Source: Frondihabitans sp. PAMC 28766 (GTDB lineage Bacteria; Actinomycetota; Actinomycetes; Actinomycetales; Microbacteriaceae). From it: a DNA stretch of 64,000 bases. The notes beneath the pieces are model-generated. The model did not search any database and had not been told where the DNA came from. It was given only the letters and a program-made list of their open reading frames with translations. Made by a program: the position numbers and the translations under genes. Numbering within the stretch: the stretch's first letter is position 1; each line of letters begins with the position of its first letter. Location: the NCBI RefSeq assembly GCF_001577365.1, contig NZ_CP014513.1, positions 4,030,001 to 4,094,000 on the forward strand, read 5' to 3'. Shown piece after piece: positions 1-7,721 of the stretch.

Positions 1-1
1 G

Positions 2-1015
2 CTGGCGATCCCCGAGACGCCGATCGCCGACGACTCCGGGATCGACAAGCGCATGGACTGGCGCTTCCTCGACCTCCGCGTGCCCAAGAACGCCCTCATC
101 TTCAAGATCCAGACGACGCTGTTGCACGCGCTCCGCACCTACTGGGTCGAGCACGACTTCATCGAGATCATGACGCCGAAACTCATGGCGTCGGCCTCCG
201 AGTCGAAGGCCGAGCTCTTCCGCGTCGAGTACTTCGAGGGCAGCGCCTTCCTCTCGCAGAGCCCGCAGTTCTTCAAGCAGATGGCGCAGTCGGCCGGTTT
301 CGGCAAGATCTTCGAGGTCGGCCCGGCGTTCCGTGCCGACCCCTCATTCACGTCGAGGCACGCCACCGAGTTCACCTCGGTCGACACCGAGATCAGCTGG
401 ATCGACTCGCACGAAGACGTCATGAAGCTGCACGAAGAGCTGCTCCAGGCCGCCTTCCAGGCAGTCGCCGACAAGCACGGCGCCGCGATCAAAGAGCTGT
501 TCGACATCGACCTCGTCGTGCCGACCGTGCCCTTCCCCCGAATCCCCCTCGCCGAGGCCAAGGAGATCGTCGCCTCGCGCGGCTACGAGGTGCCCCGCGC
601 AGACGACGACATGGACCCGGAGGGCGAGCGCCAGATCTCGGCCTACGTCAAAGAGACGTACGACCACGATTTCGTGTTCTTGACCGACTACGCATCGTCG
701 ATCCGGCCGTTCTACCACAAGCGCCACGACGACGACGCGTCGCTGACCAACAGCTACGACCTCATCTTCAACGGCACCGAGATCTCGACGGGAGCCCAGC
801 GCGAGCACCGCGTGGAGGTGCTCGAAGAGCAGGCGCGTTCGAAGGGCCTCGAGCCCGAAGAGCTGTCGGGCTACCTCGACTTCTTCCGCTACGGCGTGCC
901 CGCGCACGGCGGCTTCGGCATGGGCCTCGCGCGCGTGCTGATGCTGATGCTGCACCTGCCGAACCTTCGCGAGACGACCTACCTCTTCCGCGGCCCGACG
1001 CGCCTCGAACCCTAG
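2..1015 (+). CDS. aspS: Aspartyl-tRNA synthetase, archaeal/non-discriminating type (5' partial)
   Basis: Charges tRNA(Asp), and possibly tRNA(Asn), with aspartate. The frame is open from base 2 and stops at 1015, so 337 C-terminal residues are visible and the anticodon-binding OB domain lies upstream of the window. Class II motif 2 is seen around GPAFRADPSFTSRHATEF and motif 3 as GGFGMGLARVLMLML. The stretch between motifs 2 and 3 is short and lacks the roughly 100-residue GAD insertion of the usual bacterial AspRS, which points to the archaeal/eukaryotic-like subclass, known to be non-discriminating in several bacteria. Whether it misacylates tRNA(Asn) for transamidation by GatCAB is inference. 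No partner gene is nearby. A hairpin follows at 1064-1102. Confidence 0.9.
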   Translation: MAIPETPIADDSGIDKRMDWRFLDLRVPKNALIFKIQTTLLHALRTYWVEHDFIEIMTPKLMASASESKAELFRVEYFEGSAFLSQSPQFFKQMAQSAGFGKIFEVGPAFRADPSFTSRHATEFTSVDTEISWIDSHEDVMKLHEELLQAAFQAVADKHGAAIKELFDIDLVVPTVPFPRIPLAEAKEIVASRGYEVPRADDDMDPEGERQISAYVKETYDHDFVFLTDYASSIRPFYHKRHDDDASLTNSYDLIFNGTEISTGAQREHRVEVLEEQARSKGLEPEELSGYLDFFRYGVPAHGGFGMGLARVLMLMLHLPNLRETTYLFRGPTRLEP

Positions 1016-1063
1016 GCTCCGGCGCCCCGCCCGTCGGCGCCGCACGTGCCCCGCACCGCAGAA

Positions 1064-1102
1064 CGGCCCCCGCACCACGCCTCGGCGAGGTGGCGGGGGC
1101 CG
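1064..1102. terminator. Hairpin between aspS and convergent small genes
   Basis: GC-rich inverted repeat with arms CGGCCCCCG...CCAC and GTGG...CGGGGGCCG around a short loop. It lies between the aspS stop and the convergent stop at 1120, so it could serve both directions. There is no U-tract. Confidence 0.5.
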
Positions 1103-1119
1103 GTTCGTGGTGCGGGGCG

Positions 1120-1272
1120 TCACCCCTGACGGCGCAGCTCGTCGAGGACCGCCTTGCGGTCGACGGTTCGGAGTTCGCCGCGGAGGCGGCAGCGCACGTA
1201 GGCTGCGCCGCCTCCGATGAGGATGGAAGCCGGGGCGCCGATCACCGCGAGCCACTCGACCACCTGGGTCAT
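1120..1272 (-). CDS. Small single-pass membrane protein, 50 aa
   Basis: Not recognised. ATG at 1272 to TGA at 1120 encodes 50 residues: an N-terminal hydrophobic segment (about residues 4-25, with AVIGAPASILIGGGAAYV) followed by a basic tail. Its ATG overlaps the TGA of the next upstream small gene (ATGA), which argues for translational coupling and a real gene pair. Topology is probably N-out/C-in. No family or function can be assigned. Confidence 0.5.
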   Translation of the reverse strand: MTQVVEWLAVIGAPASILIGGGAAYVRCRLRGELRTVDRKAVLDELRRQG

Positions 1273-1433
1273 TTCGGATCCTGCTGTTCACGTGCCATCA
1301 CGAGTGAGCAGGCCCGCATGACCTCGATCTTCGGCGCCCGACGAATGTGCCCGCGGCGGATGCCTCGTGTAACGCCGATGAAGCTGGCGACCGTCGACAA
1401 TACGAGGGCGACGCACACGACGAGAAGCGGCAT
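1269..1433 (-). CDS. Small single-pass membrane protein, 54 aa
   Basis: Not recognised. The protein starts MPLLVVCVALVLSTVASF, a strongly hydrophobic N-terminal helix, and continues with a basic tail. The same frame is open further upstream, but that part is compositionally unlike protein, so ATG 1433 is preferred. It overlaps the downstream 50-aa gene by 4 nt. Paired tiny membrane proteins like this are often membrane anchors or toxin-like peptides, but nothing here decides that. Confidence 0.45.
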   Translation of the reverse strand: MPLLVVCVALVLSTVASFIGVTRGIRRGHIRRAPKIEVMRACSLVMAREQQDPK

Positions 1434-1435
1434 CT

Positions 1436-1513
1436 TCAGGTGCTCGACACGATGGCCAGGCCGGCGAGCAACGTCGTGCGGCGGTTCGGACGGAATGCGG
1501 TGGAGATCGACAT
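1436..1513 (-). CDS. Possible 25-aa peptide upstream of the small membrane protein pair
   Basis: ATG 1513 to TGA 1436 gives 25 residues, starting MSISTAFRPNRRTT and ending LLAGLAIVSST: a basic start then a short hydrophobic stretch. It ends two bases before the ATG of the 54-aa gene, so it could be a coupled leader or the first of three tiny genes. A GAAAG lies a few bases before the ATG. The length is compatible with chance. Confidence 0.25.
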   Translation of the reverse strand: MSISTAFRPNRRTTLLAGLAIVSST

Positions 1514-1600
1514 GACTGACTTTCGTACGGTCTCGTCGTCGAAACCCGACCACCGTATCGGCAGTCAGAACATCATGTCCAGAATGTGTATGTAGAGAAG

Positions 1601-1903
1601 TCAATACTCGTAGTCGATGGCGGCGCGCGACGAGACGAGGGTGCGGATGAGGGCGGCCACCTCGAGGTGGTCGGGGTGCGTCTGGTAGGCCTCGAGGCCC
1701 TCGTAGTCGGCGAAGTCGGCCACGACGGCGACGTCGGAGTTCTCGTCGGGGTAAGCGCCGTTGACGCCGACGGTGAGGCTCAGGATCGAGGGCACCCGGC
1801 CCACGAGACCAGTGAGAGCCGACTCGATGGTCGCCAGCGCTTCGGCCTTCTCGGTCTCGTCGGTGGCGGCGAGGCCCCAGATCACGATGTGCTTGACGGT
1901 CAC
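1601..1903 (-). CDS. Dabb-family (stress-responsive alpha/beta barrel) protein
   Basis: 100-residue dimeric ferredoxin-like-fold protein of the Dabb family. Evidence is the start VKHIVIWGL, the central VAVVADFADYEGLEAYQTHPDH segment (the F-x-s-x-e-a-l-x-x-Y-x-x-H-P-x-H pattern typical of the family) and the overall length. Start is GTG 1903, overlapping by 4 nt the stop of the upstream glutaredoxin-like gene, so the two are probably co-translated. Family members bind small ligands or act as monooxygenase/cyclase-like folds; the substrate is not predictable. Confidence 0.8.
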   Translation of the reverse strand: MTVKHIVIWGLAATDETEKAEALATIESALTGLVGRVPSILSLTVGVNGAYPDENSDVAVVADFADYEGLEAYQTHPDHLEVAALIRTLVSSRAAIDYEY

Positions 1904-2229
1904 GCGGGGGCTCCTGGGGAGGTGGGGGCGGCGGCGCCCGGGGTGGCGGCACCGGGGGTCGCGGCACCGGGGGTCGCGGCGCGGAGCGCGGTGCGGAGGC
2001 GCTCCGGCTCGACGCGCCAGATGGTGTGCACCCGGTTGTCGATCAGCACGACGGGGATCTCTTCCGAGTACTCGTCGGCGAGAGAGGGGTCGTCGAGGAT
2101 GGAGAGCTCGTCGTAGTCGCGCGCCCCGGCGAACTCGACCTCGTCGAGCACCGACTCGAGGGTGGCGCGCGCGTCGTCACAGAGGTGGCAGCCGGGTTTC
2201 GTCAGCAGTGTGATGTGAGGAACGGGCAC
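1900..2229 (-). CDS. Glutaredoxin-like thiol-disulfide protein
   Basis: Small DUF836/glutaredoxin-like protein of 109 aa. The redox motif CHLC is at residues 14-17 (LLTKPGCHLCDDA), followed by an EIPVV cis-proline strand near residue 59, as in thioredoxin folds. The C-terminus carries three TPGAA repeats encoded by a near-perfect 15-nt DNA repeat (about 1940-1985), which is unusual for the family. GTG 2229 is chosen because the fold begins there; upstream in-frame sequence looks non-coding. It is coupled to the downstream Dabb gene by a GTGA overlap. Target proteins are unknown. Confidence 0.75.
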   Translation of the reverse strand: MPVPHITLLTKPGCHLCDDARATLESVLDEVEFAGARDYDELSILDDPSLADEYSEEIPVVLIDNRVHTIWRVEPERLRTALRAATPGAATPGAATPGAAAPTSPGAPA

Positions 2230-2290
2230 CGACCCAGCGTACCGCCGGGCCTCAGGATGCGACGGCCCGGCACCCTGCCCCGCCTCGCCT

Positions 2291-2351
2291 CGCGAGATGG
2301 CCCCGTCCGACTGCCCCACAGCGCATCCATCGTCGGACAGGCCATCTCGCG
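2291..2351. repeat. Inverted repeat with 20-nt arms
   Basis: Arms 2291-2311 and 2332-2351 share CGCGAGATGGCC followed by GTCCGAC, with a one-base length difference. It lies just upstream of the glutaredoxin-like gene in a 280-bp stretch without genes. It could be a transcribed hairpin or a REP-like element. Confidence 0.6.
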
Positions 2352-2354
2352 GAA

Positions 2355-2446
2355 CGCGGGCGGAGCCCGCACGCCGCCGGCGGGCGGCCGGACCACCGTC
2401 GAGCACCCGCGGGCGGAGCCCGCACGCCGCCGGCGGGCGGCCGGAC
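2355..2446. repeat. Two 39-bp direct repeats of self-complementary sequence
   Basis: Identical 39-bp copies at 2355-2393 and 2408-2446, separated by 14 bp. Each holds two palindromes: GCGGGCGGAGCCCGC and a second centred on GCCGCCGGCGGGCGGC. Both copies can fold, giving up to four consecutive GC hairpins. Confidence 0.7.
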
Positions 2447-2453
2447 AAGCACG

Positions 2454-2514
2454 AAGTAGCCAACGAAAAACGGCCGCCGCCCGGAGGGCGACGACCGTTT
2501 TTCGTTGGCTACTT
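2454..2514. terminator. Long hairpin embedding the bS22 stop codon
   Basis: Perfect 20-nt arms at 2454-2473 and 2495-2514 flank a loop that itself contains CGCCC-GGA-GGGCG. The right arm contains the TAG of the bS22 gene (2509-2511), so the last codons of that gene are inside the hairpin. On the minus strand each arm brings an A/T run (CCGTTTTT), suitable for intrinsic termination. Confidence 0.7.
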
Positions 2515-2607
2515 CTTGTTGCGACGCTGGTGACGAGTCTTGCGAAGCAGTTTGCGGTGCTTCTTCTTCGCCATACGCTTGCGACGCTTCTTGATGACAG
2601 AACCCAT
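2509..2607 (-). CDS. Small ribosomal protein bS22 (AURKAIP1/COX24 domain), 32 aa
   Basis: A 32-residue extremely basic protein starting MGSVIKKRRKRMAKKKHRKL, matching the universal actinobacterial bS22 peptide of the small ribosomal subunit (COX24/AURKAIP1 domain). RBS GAGGT lies 6 nt before ATG 2607. It sits beside an excisionase-like HTH gene and near proC, the same trio as at the mycobacterial proC locus (from memory of that locus). Its stop codon is inside a 20-bp-arm hairpin, presumably the terminator. It is too short for routine ORF calling. Confidence 0.9.
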   Translation of the reverse strand: MGSVIKKRRKRMAKKKHRKLLRKTRHQRRNKK

Positions 2608-2733
2608 AGGGGACCTCACAGTTATCTTGAAATGGACCTTGGACCACCGGGCCCCAAAGCAAGAACCGCGGAAAAATACCTCGGGTCAGTCTACTAGGAC
2701 GAAACGAGAAAGACGAACCAGTGCCGGATGCGC

Positions 2734-2928
2734 TCAGCCGACGTCGGCGATGCCGCCGCGCAGCACGGCGGTGACGGCCGATTCGGGCACGCGGAAGGAG
2801 CGGCCGAAGCGGATGGCCGGCAGTTCGCCGGAGTGCACCATGCGGTAGACCGTCATCTTCGACACGCGCATCATGTCGGCGACTTCGGCCACCGTGAGAA
2901 AACGCACGTCTGTCAGGTCGTCCGACAT
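2734..2928 (-). CDS. Excisionase-family helix-turn-helix DNA-binding protein
   Basis: 64-residue single MerR-like/excisionase domain (HTH_17). The HTH is LTVAEVADMMRVSKMTVYRM at residues 11-30, followed by the wing GELPAIRFGRSFRVPESAV. ATG 2928 is chosen for the AGGCAGG RBS just upstream and because it gives the usual length; the in-frame ATG at 2958 would add ten residues. The protein is conserved in Actinobacteria next to bS22 and is not linked to phage here. It probably binds DNA as a small architectural or developmental regulator of the BldC type. Targets are unknown. Confidence 0.8.
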   Translation of the reverse strand: MSDDLTDVRFLTVAEVADMMRVSKMTVYRMVHSGELPAIRFGRSFRVPESAVTAVLRGGIADVG

Positions 2929-3054
2929 GTCCTGCCTCGGGGTCGTGGCCTTTCGCACGGGAATGCGTCGGGCGGGCTTGGGGGCTCCTGAGTGTTACTC
3001 GTGTGCCTCGTGGCTACTTTAGGGGCGCATGTGACCCGATGTAAAGCCGACGCG

Positions 3055-3564
3055 CTACCCCTGTTCGCGGTGCCCGAGGCGCTTCTTGACCGGCGCGACG
3101 ATGCGGCTCTGCGCACCCGCGACGGCGCGGCCGAGCGCGTCGCCCACGTCGGAGGCGTCGGGCAGGCTCTCGGCGGCCCGGCGGAGGGGTGCGGGGACGG
3201 GCACCGGGCTCGTCCGGCCGCTCGGCACGGACACCAGGGGCGGTGCCGTGGTCGGCTCGACGAAGGGGTCGAGCCAGGCGCTCACCTCGCGGAGCGGCTC
3301 GTCGTCGACGCTGTAGTAGCGGTGCTGCCCGACCTCGCGCACGCGCACGAGCCCGGCCTCGCGGAGAACGCGGAGGTGCTTCGACACGGTGGGTTGGCTG
3401 AGGCCGAGCGACGTGACGATCTCACCCACGCTGATGTCGGCGGTCACCGAGCCGGGCGCGGCCGAGGGCGCGGGCGCGGAGCCACCGCCGCCCCGCCGCT
3501 CGAGGAGCACGCGCAGCAGCTCACGACGGGTGGGGTCGGCGATCACGGCGAAGATGTCGGCCAT
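3055..3564 (-). CDS. ArsR/SmtB-family transcriptional regulator
   Basis: 169 aa. The N-terminal winged helix covers about residues 1-95: MADIFAVIADPTRRELLRVL, the recognition region LGLSQPTVSKHLRVLREAGL, and the wing VGQHRYYSVDD. An insertion rich in Gly/Ala/Pro (about residues 23-45) splits helix 1 from the HTH. No metal-binding Cys pair of the ELCVCDL type is visible, so it is more like the SdpR/aromatic-sensing branch. The C-terminus is a Pro-rich linker plus a helical tail. It is divergent from ktrB 100 bp away, which it could regulate (inference). ATG 3564 has no obvious RBS, so it may be leaderless. Confidence 0.8.
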   Translation of the reverse strand: MADIFAVIADPTRRELLRVLLERRGGGGSAPAPSAAPGSVTADISVGEIVTSLGLSQPTVSKHLRVLREAGLVRVREVGQHRYYSVDDEPLREVSAWLDPFVEPTTAPPLVSVPSGRTSPVPVPAPLRRAAESLPDASDVGDALGRAVAGAQSRIVAPVKKRLGHREQG

Positions 3565-3664
3565 GTGCGCAAGGGTACTGACCCGGCGCTCCGAGTACCA
3601 TGACGACCTCCGGGTGATATCTGCCCCCGGTTTCGGGTGAACGATGTCTTCGAGAGGAGACGGG

Positions 3665-5074
3665 GTGGGCGTCTTGTCGGCCGTTCGGCGCGCACGCGTC
3701 GCCTTCGCCGGCGTCAGCAGGCGGTCGCCCGCGCGGTTCGCGATCCTGATCTTCACGTCGTTGATCCTGATCTTCACGGTGCTCTTCATGCTGCCGATCT
3801 CGGCGGCCGACGGGGCGCCGACGCCGATCGCCGACGCGCTGTTCTCGGCGGTGTCGGTGATCTGCGTGACCGGTCTCGCGACGGTCGACATGGCCACGCA
3901 CTGGTCGCTCTTCGGGCACGTCGTCATCTACGTCGGTGTGCAGATCGGTGCCATCGGGGTGCTGACGGTGGCGTCGATCCTCGGCATGGTGGTGTCGCGG
4001 AGGCTGGGCCTCCGGTCGCGATTGATGGCGGCGAGTGACACGAACCCGCTGCGTGCGCACGCGGGGCCGGTGCCCGAGGGGCAGGCGGTGCGGCTCGGCG
4101 AGGTCGGCGGCCTGCTGACGACCGTGGCGGTCAGCGCCCTGGCCATCGAGTTCGTGATCGGAGCCCTGCTCCTCCCTCGCCTGTTGATCGATGGGATCCC
4201 GGTCGGCGACGCGTTCTTCGACGCGTTCTACTACTCGGCGATGGCCTTCACGAACACCGGGTTCAGCCCGAACGCCTCGGGGCTCGCACCGTTCGCCGGC
4301 GACTACTGGCTGCTCACGCTGTTGATGGTCGGGGTGTTCTGCGGCAGCATCGGCTTCCCCGTCATCTATGCCCTCACTCGCAACCCCTGGCACCCGCGCC
4401 GCTGGTCGCTGCACGTCAAGCTGACACTGGTGACCACCGGCATCCTGCTGGCTCTCGGCACGGTGCTCTACATCGCCCTCGAGTTCGACAACCCGCGCAC
4501 GTTCGGCGACAAGAGCGCAGGCACGACGATCTTCCAGTCGCTCTTCCTCTCGACGATGACGCGCTCGGGCGGCTTCTCGACCATCGACATGGCGCACCTG
4601 CACGACTCGACCCTGCTCGTCACCGACATGCTCATGTTCATCGGGGGCGGCTCGGCGTCGACCGCCGGTGGGCTCAAGGTGACGACCCTGGCGGTGCTGT
4701 TCCTCGCCGCGGTCGCCGAGGCCCGAGGCAAACGCAGCATGGAGGCGTTCGGGCGGCGCATCCCGTCGGACGTCCTGAGGCTGGCGGTGAGCGTGGCTCT
4801 GTGGGGCGCGACCATCGTGGCCGTGGCGAGCGTCGTGATCCTGCAGATCACCAAGGCGAACCTGTCGCACGTGCTCTTCGAGGTGATCTCGGCCTTCGCC
4901 ACCTGCGGCCTCTCGATCGGCCTCACCGAGCACCTGCCCGACAGCGCCAAGTACGTGCTGGCGGTGACGATGTGGATGGGCCGCGTTGGTACAGTGACAC
5001 TCGCCGTGGCCCTGGCGCAGAGCCAGCGGCGGCAGCTGTTCACGCGCCCCGAAGAGAGGCCCATCGTTGGCTGA
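3665..5074 (+). CDS. ktrB: Potassium uptake channel subunit, TrkH/KtrB family
   Basis: Integral membrane K+ (Na+-coupled) channel, about 470 aa with the four M1-P-M2 repeats of the superfamily. The pore-loop signatures are visible in order: VTGLATVD, FTNTGFS, TRSGGFSTID and ATCGLSIGL, each with the selectivity-filter glycine. GTG 3665 is preferred because AGAGGAGA sits 4-5 nt upstream; ATG 3644 in the same frame lacks an RBS. The gene overlaps ktrA by 8 nt, so channel and gating ring are made together. Length and the absence of a long N-terminal extension fit KtrB rather than the larger TrkH. Confidence 0.92.
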   Translation: MGVLSAVRRARVAFAGVSRRSPARFAILIFTSLILIFTVLFMLPISAADGAPTPIADALFSAVSVICVTGLATVDMATHWSLFGHVVIYVGVQIGAIGVLTVASILGMVVSRRLGLRSRLMAASDTNPLRAHAGPVPEGQAVRLGEVGGLLTTVAVSALAIEFVIGALLLPRLLIDGIPVGDAFFDAFYYSAMAFTNTGFSPNASGLAPFAGDYWLLTLLMVGVFCGSIGFPVIYALTRNPWHPRRWSLHVKLTLVTTGILLALGTVLYIALEFDNPRTFGDKSAGTTIFQSLFLSTMTRSGGFSTIDMAHLHDSTLLVTDMLMFIGGGSASTAGGLKVTTLAVLFLAAVAEARGKRSMEAFGRRIPSDVLRLAVSVALWGATIVAVASVVILQITKANLSHVLFEVISAFATCGLSIGLTEHLPDSAKYVLAVTMWMGRVGTVTLAVALAQSQRRQLFTRPEERPIVG

Positions 5075-5738
5075 ACGCATCGCCCACGACGCCCCGGTGC
5101 TCGTCATCGGTCTCGGGAGGTTCGGCGCCGCCACCGCGGGCGAATTGCAGCGACAGGATCGCGACGTGCTGATCGTCGACACCGACCCCGGCCTCGTGCA
5201 GAAATGGGCCGACCACGTGACGCACGCCGTGCAGGCCGACGCCCGCGACATCGACGCGCTGCGACAGATCGGCGCCTCCGACTTCGAGATCGCGGTCGTC
5301 GGGGTGGGCTCGTCGATCGAGGCGAGCGTGTTGATCACCGCGAACCTCGTCGACCTCGGGGTGCCGCAGATCTGGGCGAAGGCGATCTCGACCTCGCACG
5401 CGAAGATCCTGACCCGGATCGGCGCGACGCACGTCGTCTCGCCCGAAGCCGAAGCCGGCGAGCGCACAGCCCACCTCGTGTCGGGGCGCATGCTCGACTA
5501 CATCGAATTCGACGACGACTTCGCCGTCGTCAAGATGGTGCCGCCGAAACCCGTGCGGGGCCGGCGCCTGGCCGACGCCGACGTCACGTCGAAGCACCGG
5601 GTGACGGTCACCGGGGTCAAGACTCCCGGCAGGTCGTTCCAGGAGGCGACGCCCGACACCGTCGTCGGCGACCACGACCTGATCATCGTGAGCGGCACCG
5701 AGCGCGACCTCGAGAGGTTCGCGGCGCTCGAGTCATAG
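5067..5738 (+). CDS. ktrA: KtrA/TrkA-type RCK gating subunit
   Basis: Cytosolic regulatory ring subunit of the K+ channel, 223 aa. RCK_N is a Rossmann fold (VLVIGLGRFGAATAGEL, glycine motif at residues 15-20, acidic end of strand 2 in LIVDTD). RCK_C occupies about residues 140-223. It binds NAD(H)/ATP-type nucleotides in characterised homologues. The start is TTG 5067, inside the end of ktrB and preceded by GAAGAGAGG; a TTG start plus overlap would lower and couple its expression. The stop lies in a hairpin shared with proC. Confidence 0.9.
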   Translation: MAERIAHDAPVLVIGLGRFGAATAGELQRQDRDVLIVDTDPGLVQKWADHVTHAVQADARDIDALRQIGASDFEIAVVGVGSSIEASVLITANLVDLGVPQIWAKAISTSHAKILTRIGATHVVSPEAEAGERTAHLVSGRMLDYIEFDDDFAVVKMVPPKPVRGRRLADADVTSKHRVTVTGVKTPGRSFQEATPDTVVGDHDLIIVSGTERDLERFAALES

Positions 5739-5770
5739 CTCGTCGCTCGTCCTTCGCCCCGCTATGACTC
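5730..5770. terminator. Bidirectional hairpin between ktrA and proC
   Basis: Arms GAGTCATAGC (5730-5739) and GCTATGACTC (5761-5770) are perfect complements across a 21-nt loop. Both convergent stop codons lie inside the arms. Confidence 0.65.
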
Positions 5771-6595
5771 GGAGATCTCTTTCGCGCGCGCCAGGGCGGC
5801 AGCCGTCGCCCGGTCGAACAGCCCCTTGAGGTCGGCGCTCTGCAGCACCTCGACGGCCTTCTCGGTGGTGCCGTTCGGGCTGGTCACACGACGCCGCAGC
5901 TCGCCCGGGTCGATCACGTCGGCCGCCAGCAGCTCGGACGCGCCTCGGAAGGTGCCCTGCACCATGACTCTCGCCTGGTGCTCGGTGAAGCCGAGGTCGA
6001 CGGCCGCGCGGGTCATCTCTTCGATGAGGTAGAAGACATACGCGGGGCCGGAGCCGGAGATCGTCGACAGCGCGTCGATCCTGTCTTCGGGGATGGTGAC
6101 GACGTCGCCGACGCAGGCGAAAAGACTGCGCGCCAGGGCGAGATCGGCGTCGGAGGCGCGTGGGCCAGCGGCGAGGCCGGTCACTGCCAGGCCGACGACG
6201 GCCGGGGTGTTCGGCATGGCGCGCAGCACCGGCACCGTGTCGGGCAGCACGGCCTCCATCGTGGCGATTGTCGTGGCGGCGGCCAGGCTGACGACGAGAG
6301 TGCCGGGCTCGAGCACCGGTGCGATCTCGGTCAGCAGGTCGACGACCATGTAGGGCTTCACCCCGATCAGCACGACCTTGGCTCCTGTCACGGCCGAGGC
6401 ATTGGCGGCAGGATCCGTCTGGGTCGCCAGCGAGGTCACGTTGCCGTGCCGCAGCGCCACCGCCTTCTCTTCGGTGCGGTTGGTGACGCGAACGCCCCCG
6501 TCGACGGTCACGTCGGGCCGGAGCAGACCGTGGAGGATCGCACCTCCCATCGATCCGGCTCCGAGAATCGCGGTGGCGGGCAGGCTCGTGCTCAT
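5762..6595 (-). CDS. proC: Pyrroline-5-carboxylate reductase
   Basis: Last step of proline synthesis: reduces P5C to proline with NAD(P)H. 277 aa, normal length. The N-terminal dinucleotide motif is AILGAGSMGG (about residues 9-18), the substrate region is ISGSGPAYVFYLIEE, and the C-terminal signature runs RRRVTSPNGTTEKAVEVL. It converges with ktrA and is probably transcribed alone. Synteny with bS22 and the excisionase-like gene 3 kb away is kept loosely, with ktrBA inserted between. Confidence 0.95.
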   Translation of the reverse strand: MSTSLPATAILGAGSMGGAILHGLLRPDVTVDGGVRVTNRTEEKAVALRHGNVTSLATQTDPAANASAVTGAKVVLIGVKPYMVVDLLTEIAPVLEPGTLVVSLAAATTIATMEAVLPDTVPVLRAMPNTPAVVGLAVTGLAAGPRASDADLALARSLFACVGDVVTIPEDRIDALSTISGSGPAYVFYLIEEMTRAAVDLGFTEHQARVMVQGTFRGASELLAADVIDPGELRRRVTSPNGTTEKAVEVLQSADLKGLFDRATAAALARAKEISES

Positions 6596-6679
6596 TCGTC
6601 CATCCTAGGATTGACGGCATCGCGGCGTCGGCCAAACCGCGGTGCGCACCACGGCAGGCAGATCAGGGCGGATGGGCAG

Positions 6680-7702
6680 ATGAGCGAGATCACCGAGGCA
6701 GCCGGCGACAGAGCCGACGAAGCAGCCGGCGACGGCGAGGCGTCCGGCGGGCACGGCACCCGCGCGATCCTGGCCGCGCTGAGCGCCAATCTCGGCATCG
6801 CGATCGTCAAGCTGATCGCCTGGGCGTTCTCGGGCTCGGCGTCGATGCTCGCCGAGGGCATCCACTCGATCGCCGACTCGGCGAATCAGCTGCTCCTCCT
6901 GCTCGGCGGGCGCCAGGCCAAGAAGGCTGCCGACGAGGAGCACCCGTTCGGGCACGGTCGCGAGCGCTTCGTGTACGCGTTCGTGGTGTCGATCATCCTG
7001 TTCTCGATCGGTGGCGTCTTCTCGCTCTACGAGGGCATCGAGAAGCTGCAGCACCCGCACCCCCTCGAGGTGTGGTGGCTTCCGCTGCTGGTGCTGCTGG
7101 TCGCTATGGGCCTGGAGGGCTTCTCGCTTCGCACGGCCCTCGGCGAGGCGCGACCGCACAAGGGCACGCTCGGCTGGTTCCAGTTCATCCGCCGGGCGAA
7201 GGCGCCCGAGCTGCCGGTGCTGCTGCTCGAAGACACCGCGGCGCTCACCGGCCTCGTGCTCGCCTTCATCGGGGTGCTGCTGACCGTCCTCACGGGCAAC
7301 GGCATCTTCGACGGGATCGGCACGGTGCTGATCGGCGTGCTGCTGATCCTGGTCGCGATCGTGCTCGGGGTCGAGACGAAGAGCCTCCTCGTCGGCGAGG
7401 GCGCCTCGCCCGAAGACACCGCCGCGATCCGCTCGGCCATCACGCGCGGGCCCGAGGTCGAACAGATCATCCACATGAAGACGCTCTACCTCGGCCCCGA
7501 CGAGCTGCTCGTGGCGGTGAAGGTCGCGATGCCCGGCAGGCAGCTGCTCGCCGACGTGGCCTCGGCGATCAACTCGATCGAGGCGCGCATCCGTGCCGCC
7601 GTGCCCATCGCCCGCGTCATCTACGTCGAGCCCGACGTCTGGGTCTCGCCCGACGCGCCGCAGCCGCCCACCGAGGCGATCGTGCTCAAGTCGAGCGACT
7701 AG
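6680..7702 (+). CDS. Cation diffusion facilitator (CDF) metal exporter
   Basis: 340-aa inner-membrane metal-ion/proton antiporter. Six predicted TM helices. TM2 carries SMLAEGIHSIADSANQ with the H-x3-D metal site, and TM5 carries LLLEDTAALTGLVLAF with the D/E-x3 site. A cytosolic C-terminal ferredoxin-like domain starts near ARGPEVEQIIHMKTLYLGPDELLV. The loop EEHPFGHGRERFVYAF is the canonical H-P-x-G-H-G-R motif. ATG 6680 follows GGGCGGATGGGC; upstream in-frame sequence is non-coding. The substrate could be Zn, Fe or Mn; the sequence alone does not decide. Confidence 0.9.
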   Translation: MSEITEAAGDRADEAAGDGEASGGHGTRAILAALSANLGIAIVKLIAWAFSGSASMLAEGIHSIADSANQLLLLLGGRQAKKAADEEHPFGHGRERFVYAFVVSIILFSIGGVFSLYEGIEKLQHPHPLEVWWLPLLVLLVAMGLEGFSLRTALGEARPHKGTLGWFQFIRRAKAPELPVLLLEDTAALTGLVLAFIGVLLTVLTGNGIFDGIGTVLIGVLLILVAIVLGVETKSLLVGEGASPEDTAAIRSAITRGPEVEQIIHMKTLYLGPDELLVAVKVAMPGRQLLADVASAINSIEARIRAAVPIARVIYVEPDVWVSPDAPQPPTEAIVLKSSD

Positions 7703-7721
7703 CCCCGGCGCCCCTCCCCCT

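Noticed and set aside
3521..5491. A 656-codon antisense frame across ktrB
   Set aside because: Antisense to clear KtrB/KtrA motifs; no recognisable domain and no RBS.
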